From Flammeovirga sp. SJP92 (GTDB taxonomy: Bacteria; Bacteroidota; Bacteroidia; Cytophagales; Flammeovirgaceae), in the NCBI RefSeq assembly GCF_001583495.1, contig NZ_LQAQ01000061.1:124001-188000 (forward strand): 64,000 bases of DNA, in the 5' to 3' direction. Under the pieces are notes generated by a model, which saw nothing but the letters and a program-made list of their open reading frames with translations, was not told the DNA's origin and ran no database searches. The position numbers were made by a program, and so were the translations under genes. Positions 8,260 to 15,822 of this stretch are shown here, one piece after another; within the stretch, counting starts at the first letter, position 1, and every line of letters starts with the position of its first letter.

Positions 8260-8811
8260 ATGCCATTCGGATTTTTCAAAAAGAAAAAGAAAGAGGAGTC
8301 ACACTACGACCCTACCAATATAGGAATTACTGACTTACGTAAAGGATATGTACTTGATTTTGACCTTCAAACTTGGGAGGTAACTGAAGAGTATGAATAC
8401 GACTGGGGAGACAATGACTTCTCTTATGAATTCAAACTTGAAAGTGCTACTGACAGTGTTTTTTTAAGCGTTGGAGATGACGACTATATAACTGGTACAG
8501 TTTCTAGAAAAATCATGTGGGGCAAACTTCCTGAAGACGTGGAAGATGGAATTTTACAAAAAGGCAAACCACCTAAGCAAATCACATTTGAAGGTATTAC
8601 CTATTACAGAGATTCTAAAAGTGTTGGGTATTGGAGAAATACTACCACAACAGATGGAGACGACAGTTTAGAATATATGTGCTGGGAATATTATGATGAT
8701 ACAGAAAAAAACGTCATCACATTGGAGCGATTCGGCGACGAAGAGTTTGAAGCCTCAAAAGGTATAGTCTACTCTCCTGATGCCTTCTCAAATATTTTAC
8801 CTACAAGCTAA
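8260..8811 (+). CDS. DUF4178 domain-containing protein
   Basis: A 183-residue soluble protein. After a basic start (FFKKKKKEE) it shows the DUF4178 pattern: a domain beginning LRKGYVLDFDLQTWEV, then WEVTEEYEYDWGDNDFSYEFKLES and later CWEYYDDTEKNVITLERFGDEEFEA. DUF4178 proteins (YjfK-like in E. coli) recur in operons with PspA-like, DUF350 and polyamine-related genes. Here the next genes are an exported lipoprotein and a membrane-bound aminopropyltransferase in the same direction. The biochemical role of DUF4178 is unknown. It is probably the first gene of the set, with an AT-rich leader at 8190-8259. Confidence 0.85.
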   Translation: MPFGFFKKKKKEESHYDPTNIGITDLRKGYVLDFDLQTWEVTEEYEYDWGDNDFSYEFKLESATDSVFLSVGDDDYITGTVSRKIMWGKLPEDVEDGILQKGKPPKQITFEGITYYRDSKSVGYWRNTTTTDGDDSLEYMCWEYYDDTEKNVITLERFGDEEFEASKGIVYSPDAFSNILPTS

Positions 8812-8897
8812 GTGATTGTTTAAACATCTTTTTAAGCTCAGATTACGTTACATTATTTATATACATTTACAATCTTAACGTGCAAACATCTAAAAAC

Positions 8898-9680
8898 ATG
8901 AGAAGAATATTCGTATTTCTATCCTTCCTTTTTTTGATTTCTTGTTCTTCTCAAGAAACCTTCAAAAAAACACCTGTTGATCAGTTTATTGTCGATATGA
9001 GCGACGTAAACAACTTCACTATTTTACTTCATGATATGGATGCAGAAGAGCATATGTTCACTGCAGATGAATATCGTCACCAATACAAAATCATCACATT
9101 AGGAGCAGATAGTGTTCCGCAAACTAAAACAACAGAATGGTACCCTGTTTCTGAAGCATTTTTCAACTTACACTCTGGTGATATCGGAATGGAAATCGCT
9201 TCAAAAGTAGACGGAAAAGTATCAAAGCAAGTATCACCTCCTGGTTATTCTGGATATGTAGGTAACTCTAAATATGGTCAGTGGAAAACGAACCCAAGTA
9301 CAGGAACTAGTTTCTGGGAGTTCTACGGCCGATATGCCATGTTTAGAAGCATCTTTGGAATGGGTTATTACGGCCCAATCTATAGATCTAGCTATTACGA
9401 TTATAGAAGACATTACAGCTCAGGAAGAAATTATTATGGTGGTAGTTCTGGATCTCCAAGATATGGAACTTACTCATCAGGCGTAACAAAATCAAATCCT
9501 AGCTTCTCAAGAAGAATGAGTACTAGCAGCAGCTTCAAAAGCACTGTAAATAACAGTGTAAGCCGTTCACCTGCACGTTCTGCGGCAGGTTCTAGATCAT
9601 CAGGCTACAAAAGCTCATCTTCTAGATATGGCAGTGGATCATCATCTAGATCAAGATCTTCTTCTTCTGGAGGAAAATAA
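8898..9680 (+). CDS. Lipoprotein with Ser/Gly/Arg-rich low-complexity tail
   Basis: About 260 residues. The start is placed at ATG 8898 because it gives a clean lipoprotein signal (MRRIFVFLSFLFLISC); a GTG at 8880 would add six residues in front. The body (about 20-140) is predicted globular. The segment around YYGPIYRSSYYDYRRHY is Tyr-rich. The last 80 residues are almost only Ser, Gly, Arg and Tyr, so probably disordered and positively charged at the cell surface or in the periplasm. Its position between DUF4178 and an aminopropyltransferase matches small exported proteins seen in similar operons. The precise function is unknown. Confidence 0.82.
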   Translation: MRRIFVFLSFLFLISCSSQETFKKTPVDQFIVDMSDVNNFTILLHDMDAEEHMFTADEYRHQYKIITLGADSVPQTKTTEWYPVSEAFFNLHSGDIGMEIASKVDGKVSKQVSPPGYSGYVGNSKYGQWKTNPSTGTSFWEFYGRYAMFRSIFGMGYYGPIYRSSYYDYRRHYSSGRNYYGGSSGSPRYGTYSSGVTKSNPSFSRRMSTSSSFKSTVNNSVSRSPARSAAGSRSSGYKSSSSRYGSGSSSRSRSSSSGGK

Positions 9681-9705
9681 AAAATATTTATTTACTATTT
9701 TCAAT

Positions 9706-9735
9706 ACCCTCAGTTCCAAACAGCTGAGGGTTTTT
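9706..9735 (+). terminator. Intrinsic terminator or attenuator just before the aminopropyltransferase
   Basis: ACCCTCAG (9706-9713) pairs with CTGAGGGT (9724-9731), followed by TTTTTG. Only 14 bases separate the T tract from the ATG at 9750. Full termination would leave the next gene without an obvious promoter, so partial read-through is likely. Confidence 0.75.
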
Positions 9736-9749
9736 GTTTCAAACAAACA

Positions 9750-11336
9750 ATGAGAACTTCGTTTTTATCTAAATCAAACACTTTAAAATTAGCCTTATTT
9801 GCTACTGGTTTATCAGGTATTGTAGCAGAATATGTCTTATCTACTTTAGCAACTTATTTTCTTGGCAACTCCGTTTTACAGTGGACACTTACACTCTCAT
9901 TTATGCTCTTTGCAATGGGACTAGGTAGTCGATACAGTAAGTATATGGACAAGAACTTGATTGAGAAATTCATTCTTGTAGAATTTATTCTCTCTTTTCT
10001 AGTTTCCTTCAGTTCAATAATTGCTTATGGAATTTCTGCCTATGTGAGTTTCAACCAAGGCCTGCACGTCTTTCCGTTACCAATTGATGGAGTATTGATT
10101 TACTTCACCAGCATCTGTATTGGATTTTTAATTGGCTTGGAAATCCCTCTAGCCACTCGTCTTAATGATTCTTTTGAGACATTAAAAGTCAACATTTCTT
10201 CTGTGATGGAGAAAGATTACTTCGGTAGTTTATTTGGAGGTTTATTCTTTGCATTTATTGGTCTCCCTTTTTTAGGATTAACTTATACTCCATTTATATT
10301 GGGTTTTGTCAATCTAAGTGTTGCAATCCTTTTACTTTGGAGATTGGATGACATCATCTCTCCCAAATGGGTAAAACAATTGAAGATAGGAAGTATTTCA
10401 CTTTTTGCAGTAATTGGAATCGGGATGTACAATGCTGAGGAAGTTATTAATTATGGAGAACAGCATTTGTATAAAGATAAAGTTGTATTCCAGGAGCAAA
10501 CATCTTATCAGCGACTAGTGGTTACCAAATGGAAAAATGATTATTGGTTATACATCAATGGGCATTTACAGCTAAGTACTTTTGATGAATGGCTTTATCA
10601 TGAACCAATGGCCATTCCTGCATTATCATTAAATGGCCGTCCTCAAAAAGTATTGATTCTTGGTGGAGGAGATGGTTGTTTGGCAAGAGAAGCTCTTAAA
10701 TATCCATCTATTGAAAAAATCACTTTAGTGGATTTAGATCCTGGAATGACAAGGTTAGGTCAAGAACATCCTATTTTTGTAGAATTAAATGACAATTCAC
10801 TCAACAACCCAAAAGTTGAAGTGATTAATGGAGATGCTTTTACCTATCTAGAAAAGACAGAAGAATTTTTTGATGTGATCTTGATGGACTTTCCGGATCC
10901 CAAGTCTATTGAATTAGGAAGGCTTCAATCAATGGAAACATTTAGAATGTGCTGGCACCACTTAAGACCAAATGGTGTGATTGTCACTCAAGCTGGAAGT
11001 CCATATTACGCTACGAGAGCTTTTTACTGTATTGAAAAAACAATGCAAGAAGCTGGGTTCAATACTATTCCTATGAGAAATCAGGTACTTACACTTGGTG
11101 AATGGGGATGGGTGATGGGAACCAAAACCTTAAGTCCAGATGAGATGAAACAAAAAATCAGAGGTTTAAATATTGAAAATATTCCTACTCGATGGATCAA
11201 CAATGAATCACTTAACAGTATTACCTCTTTTGGTAAAGGGCTTATTGAATTTGACAGCTCAAAAGTGGAAGTCAATACTGTCCATAATCCAGTTCTCCCT
11301 ACTTATTATGGTAAAGGAAATTGGGATTTATTTTAA
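9750..11336 (+). CDS. speE: Membrane-bound polyamine aminopropyltransferase (spermidine synthase-like)
   Basis: A 528-residue protein. About residues 1-225 contain seven or so membrane segments. The rest is a spermidine-synthase-type methyltransferase fold: VLILGGGDGCLAREALKY (about 305-322, decarboxylated-AdoMet-binding glycine motif), LVDLDPGM (acidic ribose-binding residue), INGDAFTYL and VILMDFPDP. Aminopropyltransferases move an aminopropyl group from decarboxylated AdoMet to a diamine, but membrane-fused members may have other substrates. No speD (AdoMet decarboxylase) is in the window. It ends a three-gene set with DUF4178 and a lipoprotein. The symbol is tentative. Confidence 0.85.
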   Translation: MRTSFLSKSNTLKLALFATGLSGIVAEYVLSTLATYFLGNSVLQWTLTLSFMLFAMGLGSRYSKYMDKNLIEKFILVEFILSFLVSFSSIIAYGISAYVSFNQGLHVFPLPIDGVLIYFTSICIGFLIGLEIPLATRLNDSFETLKVNISSVMEKDYFGSLFGGLFFAFIGLPFLGLTYTPFILGFVNLSVAILLLWRLDDIISPKWVKQLKIGSISLFAVIGIGMYNAEEVINYGEQHLYKDKVVFQEQTSYQRLVVTKWKNDYWLYINGHLQLSTFDEWLYHEPMAIPALSLNGRPQKVLILGGGDGCLAREALKYPSIEKITLVDLDPGMTRLGQEHPIFVELNDNSLNNPKVEVINGDAFTYLEKTEEFFDVILMDFPDPKSIELGRLQSMETFRMCWHHLRPNGVIVTQAGSPYYATRAFYCIEKTMQEAGFNTIPMRNQVLTLGEWGWVMGTKTLSPDEMKQKIRGLNIENIPTRWINNESLNSITSFGKGLIEFDSSKVEVNTVHNPVLPTYYGKGNWDLF

Positions 11337-11360
11337 GATTTAAGAAGGTCTAAAAAAAAC

Positions 11361-11405
11361 AAGAGGTGGTTTGTAAGAATCTTTACGAACCACCTCTTAT
11401 TTTTT
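11361..11405. terminator. Bidirectional terminator
   Basis: AAGAGGTGGTTTGTAA (11361-11376) pairs with TTACGAACCACCTCTT (11383-11398), with T-rich sequence on the plus side (ATTTTTTAT) and an eight-A run before it that gives a T run on the minus strand. It serves both the aminopropyltransferase gene and the moaC-mobA transcript. Confidence 0.9.
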
Positions 11406-11435
11406 ATACTCTCCATAATGATATCAGACCTTTCT

Positions 11436-12539
11436 CTACAAAAGACCTTTCAATCTTCGATATTCTTCTGGTGTATTGGCATTTGCCATTTCATTTTCAT
11501 GATTAGGAATTACTAACTCAATATCACTATTGACCAAAGTTTTCATTGGGGATGAATACCCCCAACTCAAAAACTCCAATAATTTCCCATAAGCTTTAGG
11601 TTCCCAAATACAAATCAAAGGTTCTGGAAAATCCATCTGAGGACTTTGAAATGATGTCGCATATTTTTGAGGATTTCTTGAAACAACCAATTGATGCAAT
11701 GAAGCCTGGCTCAACAGCGGTAAATCACATGCAACAACCAACCAAGCTGAATTAGGGTCACTCTGAAAAGCAGATAAAATACCTCCTAACGGCCCCATAC
11801 CTAAAAACTTGTCTTGAATTTGAGCAACTTCTGAAAACCTATCATCTTCTTCTCCTACAGATACAAAAACATCATCACAAAATTGACTGAGAAGTTCATA
11901 GGAATATTTCCATTGTGGCTGACCATGATAATTCAGCATCGCTTTATCCTCTCCCATCCGGGTACTTTTACCACCAACAAGTACCAAGCCTTTAAGCTTT
12001 GGCTTGAACACGGATTGTGAACATATAAAATCTGTAATACCTTTTAAGTCATCCATCTTAAAAATAGGCAAATTTACTACTTCTGGCTTATTTCCTAATA
12101 ATGCTTTCGGTAATTCTTTCACTTCATTTTTAAGTACAACCGCCACCGGATTCTTGATCTTTCCAAGATCATTGGATAAAGATTCTTTCTCCCCTATAAA
12201 CAAAAGTTGTTTTCGCCCATCAAAATAATTTCCATTGACCAAAGTAAGATCACAATTTTTGAAGAACGTTCTCAATTCAAACGAAGAAAATGAAACGTCA
12301 ACATCAATTTTATTTTCAGTACTAGAAACCTCTTGCCCATCAACAAAAGAAACAATCACATCACTACTGACCTCCTCATTTTTATCCAAAAAGGTTATTT
12401 TCAAGGATGATATTTTTTTTGAAATGGATATTACAAAGTTTTTTATAGTACTATTTGATATTCCAACCAAGGCGAATTCACTCACACCATAATTCCCTAT
12501 ATTCTTTTGTCCTATTTTTGGATGTTTCTGACGCTTCAT
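11436..12539 (-). CDS. mobA: Molybdenum cofactor guanylyltransferase with N-terminal MobB-like remnant
   Basis: 367 residues. From about 183 on it is a MobA-type nucleotidyltransferase: LKGLVLVGGKSTRMGEDKAM (GTP-binding signature), LGMGPLGGILSAF, and VVACDLPLL with the metal-binding Asp. It attaches GMP to molybdopterin. The first 180 residues begin like MobB (NYGVSEFALVGIS), but the usual P-loop lysine and threonine are missing, so GTP binding there is doubtful. I infer a degenerate MobB-like domain; similar fusions appear to be common in Bacteroidota. The ATG directly abuts the moaC stop (TAA-ATG), indicating translational coupling. Confidence 0.88.
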   Translation of the reverse strand: MKRQKHPKIGQKNIGNYGVSEFALVGISNSTIKNFVISISKKISSLKITFLDKNEEVSSDVIVSFVDGQEVSSTENKIDVDVSFSSFELRTFFKNCDLTLVNGNYFDGRKQLLFIGEKESLSNDLGKIKNPVAVVLKNEVKELPKALLGNKPEVVNLPIFKMDDLKGITDFICSQSVFKPKLKGLVLVGGKSTRMGEDKAMLNYHGQPQWKYSYELLSQFCDDVFVSVGEEDDRFSEVAQIQDKFLGMGPLGGILSAFQSDPNSAWLVVACDLPLLSQASLHQLVVSRNPQKYATSFQSPQMDFPEPLICIWEPKAYGKLLEFLSWGYSSPMKTLVNSDIELVIPNHENEMANANTPEEYRRLKGLL

Positions 12540-13034
12540 TTATCTATTAAAATCAGATTTACCACCTGTTTTATGCATCAATTTTGTTTCCTTGATGATA
12601 ATATCATGTGAAAGTGCTTTGCACATATCATAAATCGTCAAAGCGGCAACACTCGCTCCTGTTAACGCTTCCATTTCCACTCCTGTTTTTGAAGTCACTG
12701 AAGCAGTACTTTTGATCGTAATTTCAGTTTCAGAAGACCATTCAATCTCAACATTGCATTTATCTAAAGGAAGCGGATGACATAATGGAATAAGGTCCGA
12801 AGTCTTTTTGGTCCCCATAATACCAGCAATCATGGCTGTCTGGAAAATAGAACCTTTTTTGGTTGAATTATCTTGTACCTGAATTTGAAGTGCCACCTCT
12901 TTTGGAAAGCTTATTACAGTTTGAGCAATTGCAATTCTCTTTGTTACACTTTTACCTCCAACGTCCACCATAGAAGGGTTTCCCTCCTCGTCAAGGTGCG
13001 TTAAGGTATTATTTTTTTCTTCTTCTTTTTTCAT
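12540..13034 (-). CDS. moaC: Cyclic pyranopterin monophosphate synthase MoaC
   Basis: A 164-residue MoaC, the second enzyme of molybdopterin synthesis, which makes cPMP together with MoaA. Family landmarks are MVDVGGKSVTKRIAIA (about residues 21-36), KTSDLIPLCHPLPLDKC (about 75-91, active-site His), and TGVEMEALTGASVAALTIYDMCKALS (about 117-142). The first 20 residues form an acidic, basic-rich extension. It is the first gene of a moaC-mobA pair and is divergent from moeA, 55 bases apart. moaA, moaD and moaE are not in this window. Confidence 0.97.
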   Translation of the reverse strand: MKKEEEKNNTLTHLDEEGNPSMVDVGGKSVTKRIAIAQTVISFPKEVALQIQVQDNSTKKGSIFQTAMIAGIMGTKKTSDLIPLCHPLPLDKCNVEIEWSSETEITIKSTASVTSKTGVEMEALTGASVAALTIYDMCKALSHDIIIKETKLMHKTGGKSDFNR

Positions 13035-13089
13035 TCTTAAGCTTTCTGTAAGTATTTTCGGAGTTCAATTTCAGAATAAACAAACTACT

Positions 13090-14307
13090 ATGCAAAATCA
13101 TTTGATAGAACCATCAGAAGTTGACCAAATAATTAATCAGGTCACTTTAAAAACTGAGGTAATTATGGTTTCACTTTTTGATGCCGTGGGCAATGTATTA
13201 GCGGAAGATATATTTGCAGACCGAGATTTCCCTCCATTCAACAGAGTGGCTATGGATGGTATTGCAATTAATTACAGTGAAATTGAAAAAGGAACACGTC
13301 AGTTTAAGATTGAAGGTGTGCAAGCAGCAGGAAGTCCTCAAATGACATTACAGCAATCTCAAAATTGTCTTGAGGTCATGACTGGAGCAATGTTGCCGAA
13401 CAATGTTGATGTGGTAATTCCTTATGAGTGGACAAAAAAAGAGGGAGATACCATGATCGTTGAAGATTTTATGGGTATTAAATCTTTCGGCAATATACAC
13501 TTACAAGGTAGTGATGAAAAAGAAGGCAATTTGATTTTAAAAAGTGGTACTTCCATCACATCTGCTGAAATTGGGTTATTAGCCACCGTTGGGCAGCATG
13601 AGGTAAAGGTCTATTCAAAACCAAAAGTAGCTATTATTGCTACTGGCGATGAGCTGGTGAGCATTGAAGAAACTCCTGCTCCACAACAGATCAGGATGTC
13701 TAATTGCCATACAATTCAAAGTAGGTTACAAGAGGAAGGTTTGTATTCCAAGATTTTCCACCTTAAAGATAATTATGATGAATTAAAACAATCTATTCAA
13801 TCACTTTTTGAGGAATATGATATCTTTGTATTCAGCGGAGGGGTTTCAAAAGGAAAGTTTGATTATCTTCCACAGGTATTCGAAGAATTAGGTGTGAAGA
13901 AAAGATTTCATGGCGTAAAACAACGTCCTGGAAAACCATTCTGGTTTGGTATTACAGCCAACCAACAACCTATTTTTGCATTGCCAGGAAATCCAGTATC
14001 AACTTATCTGTGTTCTAATAGATATTTAATACCTTGGTTATACAATCAGCAATGTATTAGTTCTCCATTAGTTAAAAAGTATGCTACATTAGCTGAGAAT
14101 TTTACGTTTAAGAAACCTCTTACTTTTTTCCTTCAAGTTAACGCCTATTATGATGATGAAGGTCAACTTTGGGCTAAACCAATTACAGGGGGAGGATCAG
14201 GCGACTTGACAAGCCTTATTAAGGCAAATGCTTTTCTTGAATTATCAGGAGAAAGGTCCGATTTCTCAAAAAATGAAAAATTACCTATTTGGTTCTATAA
14301 AAAATAG
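13090..14307 (+). CDS. moeA: Molybdopterin molybdenumtransferase MoeA
   Basis: A 405-residue MoeA, which inserts molybdate into adenylylated molybdopterin. Characteristic segments are AEDIFADRDFPPFNRVAMDGIA (DxPxFxxSxxDGYA-type motif, about residues 38-59), MTGAMLPNNVDVVIPYE, PKVAIIATGDELVSI (about 181-195), FVFSGGVSKGKFDYLP and FALPGNPVS. The length is standard. It faces the moaC-mobA pair across a 55-base gap that must hold both promoters. The next gene starts three bases after the stop and so is almost certainly cotranscribed. Confidence 0.96.
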   Translation: MQNHLIEPSEVDQIINQVTLKTEVIMVSLFDAVGNVLAEDIFADRDFPPFNRVAMDGIAINYSEIEKGTRQFKIEGVQAAGSPQMTLQQSQNCLEVMTGAMLPNNVDVVIPYEWTKKEGDTMIVEDFMGIKSFGNIHLQGSDEKEGNLILKSGTSITSAEIGLLATVGQHEVKVYSKPKVAIIATGDELVSIEETPAPQQIRMSNCHTIQSRLQEEGLYSKIFHLKDNYDELKQSIQSLFEEYDIFVFSGGVSKGKFDYLPQVFEELGVKKRFHGVKQRPGKPFWFGITANQQPIFALPGNPVSTYLCSNRYLIPWLYNQQCISSPLVKKYATLAENFTFKKPLTFFLQVNAYYDDEGQLWAKPITGGGSGDLTSLIKANAFLELSGERSDFSKNEKLPIWFYKK

Positions 14308-14310
14308 ATT

Positions 14311-14676
14311 ATGAAATTAAGATTATTAGACAACAGTATCCGATTAAGATTAAATAAAGTTGATCTTGACACACTCTATAATGACGGTGAAGTATGGACT
14401 GTTTCACAATTGGGAAAAACCTCTTTTGCTTACGGTGTAAAATCTGTTGAACAAGGTGAAATGAGTGTTGAAATGGATAATAACCGTTTACAATTCCGTC
14501 TTAATGTAGCACAAATCAATGAGTGGCATTCTACAAGTAAAGTGGGTTATTCTGCGGTTCAGGAAAATGAAGATGGTTCTACATTGAAACTGTTGATTGA
14601 AAAAGATTTCAAATGTCTGACTGACCGTGATGAAGATGAAAGCAACAACTTCGAAAACCCTAACAGCACTTGCTAG
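14311..14676 (+). CDS. Small protein cotranscribed with moeA (DUF7009-like)
   Basis: A 121-residue soluble protein beginning MKLRLLDNSIRLRLNKVD, a pattern I associate with the Bacteroidota family DUF7009 (from memory, not a search). It is predicted to be mostly beta strand with an acidic tail (DRDEDESNNFENP) and two cysteines. It starts 3 bases after moeA and ends at a terminator, so it is the second gene of the moeA transcript. That suggests a role in molybdenum cofactor insertion or handling, but no direct evidence exists in the sequence. Confidence 0.82.
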   Translation: MKLRLLDNSIRLRLNKVDLDTLYNDGEVWTVSQLGKTSFAYGVKSVEQGEMSVEMDNNRLQFRLNVAQINEWHSTSKVGYSAVQENEDGSTLKLLIEKDFKCLTDRDEDESNNFENPNSTC

Positions 14677-14703
14677 GGACAGTTTCGAAGCTTAAATACA
14701 ACG

Positions 14704-14752
14704 CCAATAATTCATTTACATACTAAAAAATGTCATGGATTATTGGTTTTTA
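14704..14752 (+). terminator. Terminator after the moeA transcript
   Basis: CCAATAATTCAT (14704-14715) pairs with ATGGATTATTGG (14735-14746) with one G-U pair, followed by TTTTTATT. The T tract runs into the last codons of the convergent WD40-like gene. Confidence 0.75.
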
Positions 14753-15649
14753 TTCTACATTCCATTTTTCTAACCTTCTGTTACTAGAGGCTATAAACTG
14801 TTTTCCATTAGGAAGAATAGCGATTACATCATGGCGGCCAAATTGTGTATAAGAATGTAGCTTCTTTCCAGTTTCTATATCCCATAAATCCAAATAACCC
14901 GTGCTACTTGCAATAAAACGCTCACCATCGGGTAACAATGATATTGCTCTATGACTTCCCATTTTGGTATAAGATAGAAGCTTCTCGCCCGTTTCCACAT
15001 CCCACAAATCCAAATAACCCGTACTACCTGCGATAAAGCGTTCTCCATCAGGTAACACAGCGATAGCTTCGTGGCTTCCTGCTTTTGTATAAGTACGCAA
15101 CTTTTCTCCCGTTTCTACATCCCACAAATCTAAATTACCTGTACTACCTGCAATAAAACGCTTACCATCGGGTAACACGGCTATTGCTTCATGACTACCT
15201 GATTTTGTATATGTACGAATTTTTTCTCCGGTTTCTATATCCCATAAATCTAAATTACCTGTACTACCTGCAATAAAACGTTTACCATCGGGTAACACGG
15301 CTATTGCTTCATGACTACCCCACTGTGTAAATGTTCTGATTTTCTCACCGGTTTCTACATCCCAGAGATCTAAGTTACCGGTACTGCCTGCAATAAAGCG
15401 TTTGCCATCAGGTAAAATAGCAATTGCCTCATGGCTGCCCCACTCTGTATATGTCTTTAGCTTCTTACCCGTCTCTACATCCCATAAATCCAGATAACCC
15501 GTGCTACCTGCAATAAAGCGTTTACCATCAGGAAGAACTGCTAGTGCTTCGTGATCGCCCATTTTTGTGTAGGTTAAAATGACATCAGAACTTTTTGCAA
15601 AAGAAAAAAGTAAGGCTGTGAAAACAAATAAAGATAATTTTTTGAACAT
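14750..15649 (-). CDS. Secreted seven-blade WD40-like repeat protein
   Basis: 299 residues: a signal peptide (about 1-21) followed only by seven repeats of 40 residues, the last shortened. Each repeat has GxHEAIAxLPDGxRF, then IAGSTGxLDLWDxETGEKLRT. The LWD dipeptide and 40-residue period identify WD40-type beta-propeller blades, and seven make a closed propeller. The blades are far more alike than is normal for WD40 proteins, so they were amplified recently. No T9SS sorting domain or lipobox is seen, so it is probably periplasmic. Its partner is unknown. It is convergent with the moeA pair. Confidence 0.88.
   Translation of the reverse strand: MFKKLSLFVFTALLFSFAKSSDVILTYTKMGDHEALAVLPDGKRFIAGSTGYLDLWDVETGKKLKTYTEWGSHEAIAILPDGKRFIAGSTGNLDLWDVETGEKIRTFTQWGSHEAIAVLPDGKRFIAGSTGNLDLWDIETGEKIRTYTKSGSHEAIAVLPDGKRFIAGSTGNLDLWDVETGEKLRTYTKAGSHEAIAVLPDGERFIAGSTGYLDLWDVETGEKLLSYTKMGSHRAISLLPDGERFIASSTGYLDLWDIETGKKLHSYTQFGRHDVIAILPNGKQFIASSNRRLEKWNVE
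14753..15571 (-). repeat. Tandem 120-bp repeat, about seven units
   Basis: The WD40-like blades are encoded by direct repeats of exactly 120 bp. The conserved DNA block CCCATAAATC or CCCACAAATC recurs at 120-base steps (for example 14881, 15001, 15121, 15241, 15361 in variant form, 15481). High DNA identity between units favours unequal crossing-over or slippage, so copy number may vary between strains. Confidence 0.85.
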
Positions 15650-15755
15650 AGTATTAAGGTTTGAGTGAGTCTAATATTTCAAGTACGAAGCCAAAATAAT
15701 GAAGAATTAATTATCAATTACTTTGTCTTAGTTCTTAATATACACTTTTTTATAA

Positions 15756-15790
15756 AAATGAACCACATCAATAATGATGTGGCCCATTTG
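15756..15790 (-). terminator. Terminator of the fasciclin gene
   Basis: CCACATCA (15763-15770) pairs with TGATGTGG (15775-15782) around an ATAA loop. On the minus strand the stem is followed by T-rich sequence (CATTTTTATAAAAAAG). It lies 40 bases beyond the fasciclin stop. Confidence 0.75.
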
Positions 15791-15822
15791 TAATAACTGA
15801 TACTCTATTCAATAAAATTTAA

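Noticed and set aside
9274-9486. Overlapping plus-strand frame within the Ser/Gly-rich lipoprotein
   Set aside because: Lies in an alternative frame of low-complexity coding DNA; no start signal.
14753-15571. Regular repeats considered as a CRISPR array
   Set aside because: The 120-bp units are coding, contiguous and in frame, with no spacers.
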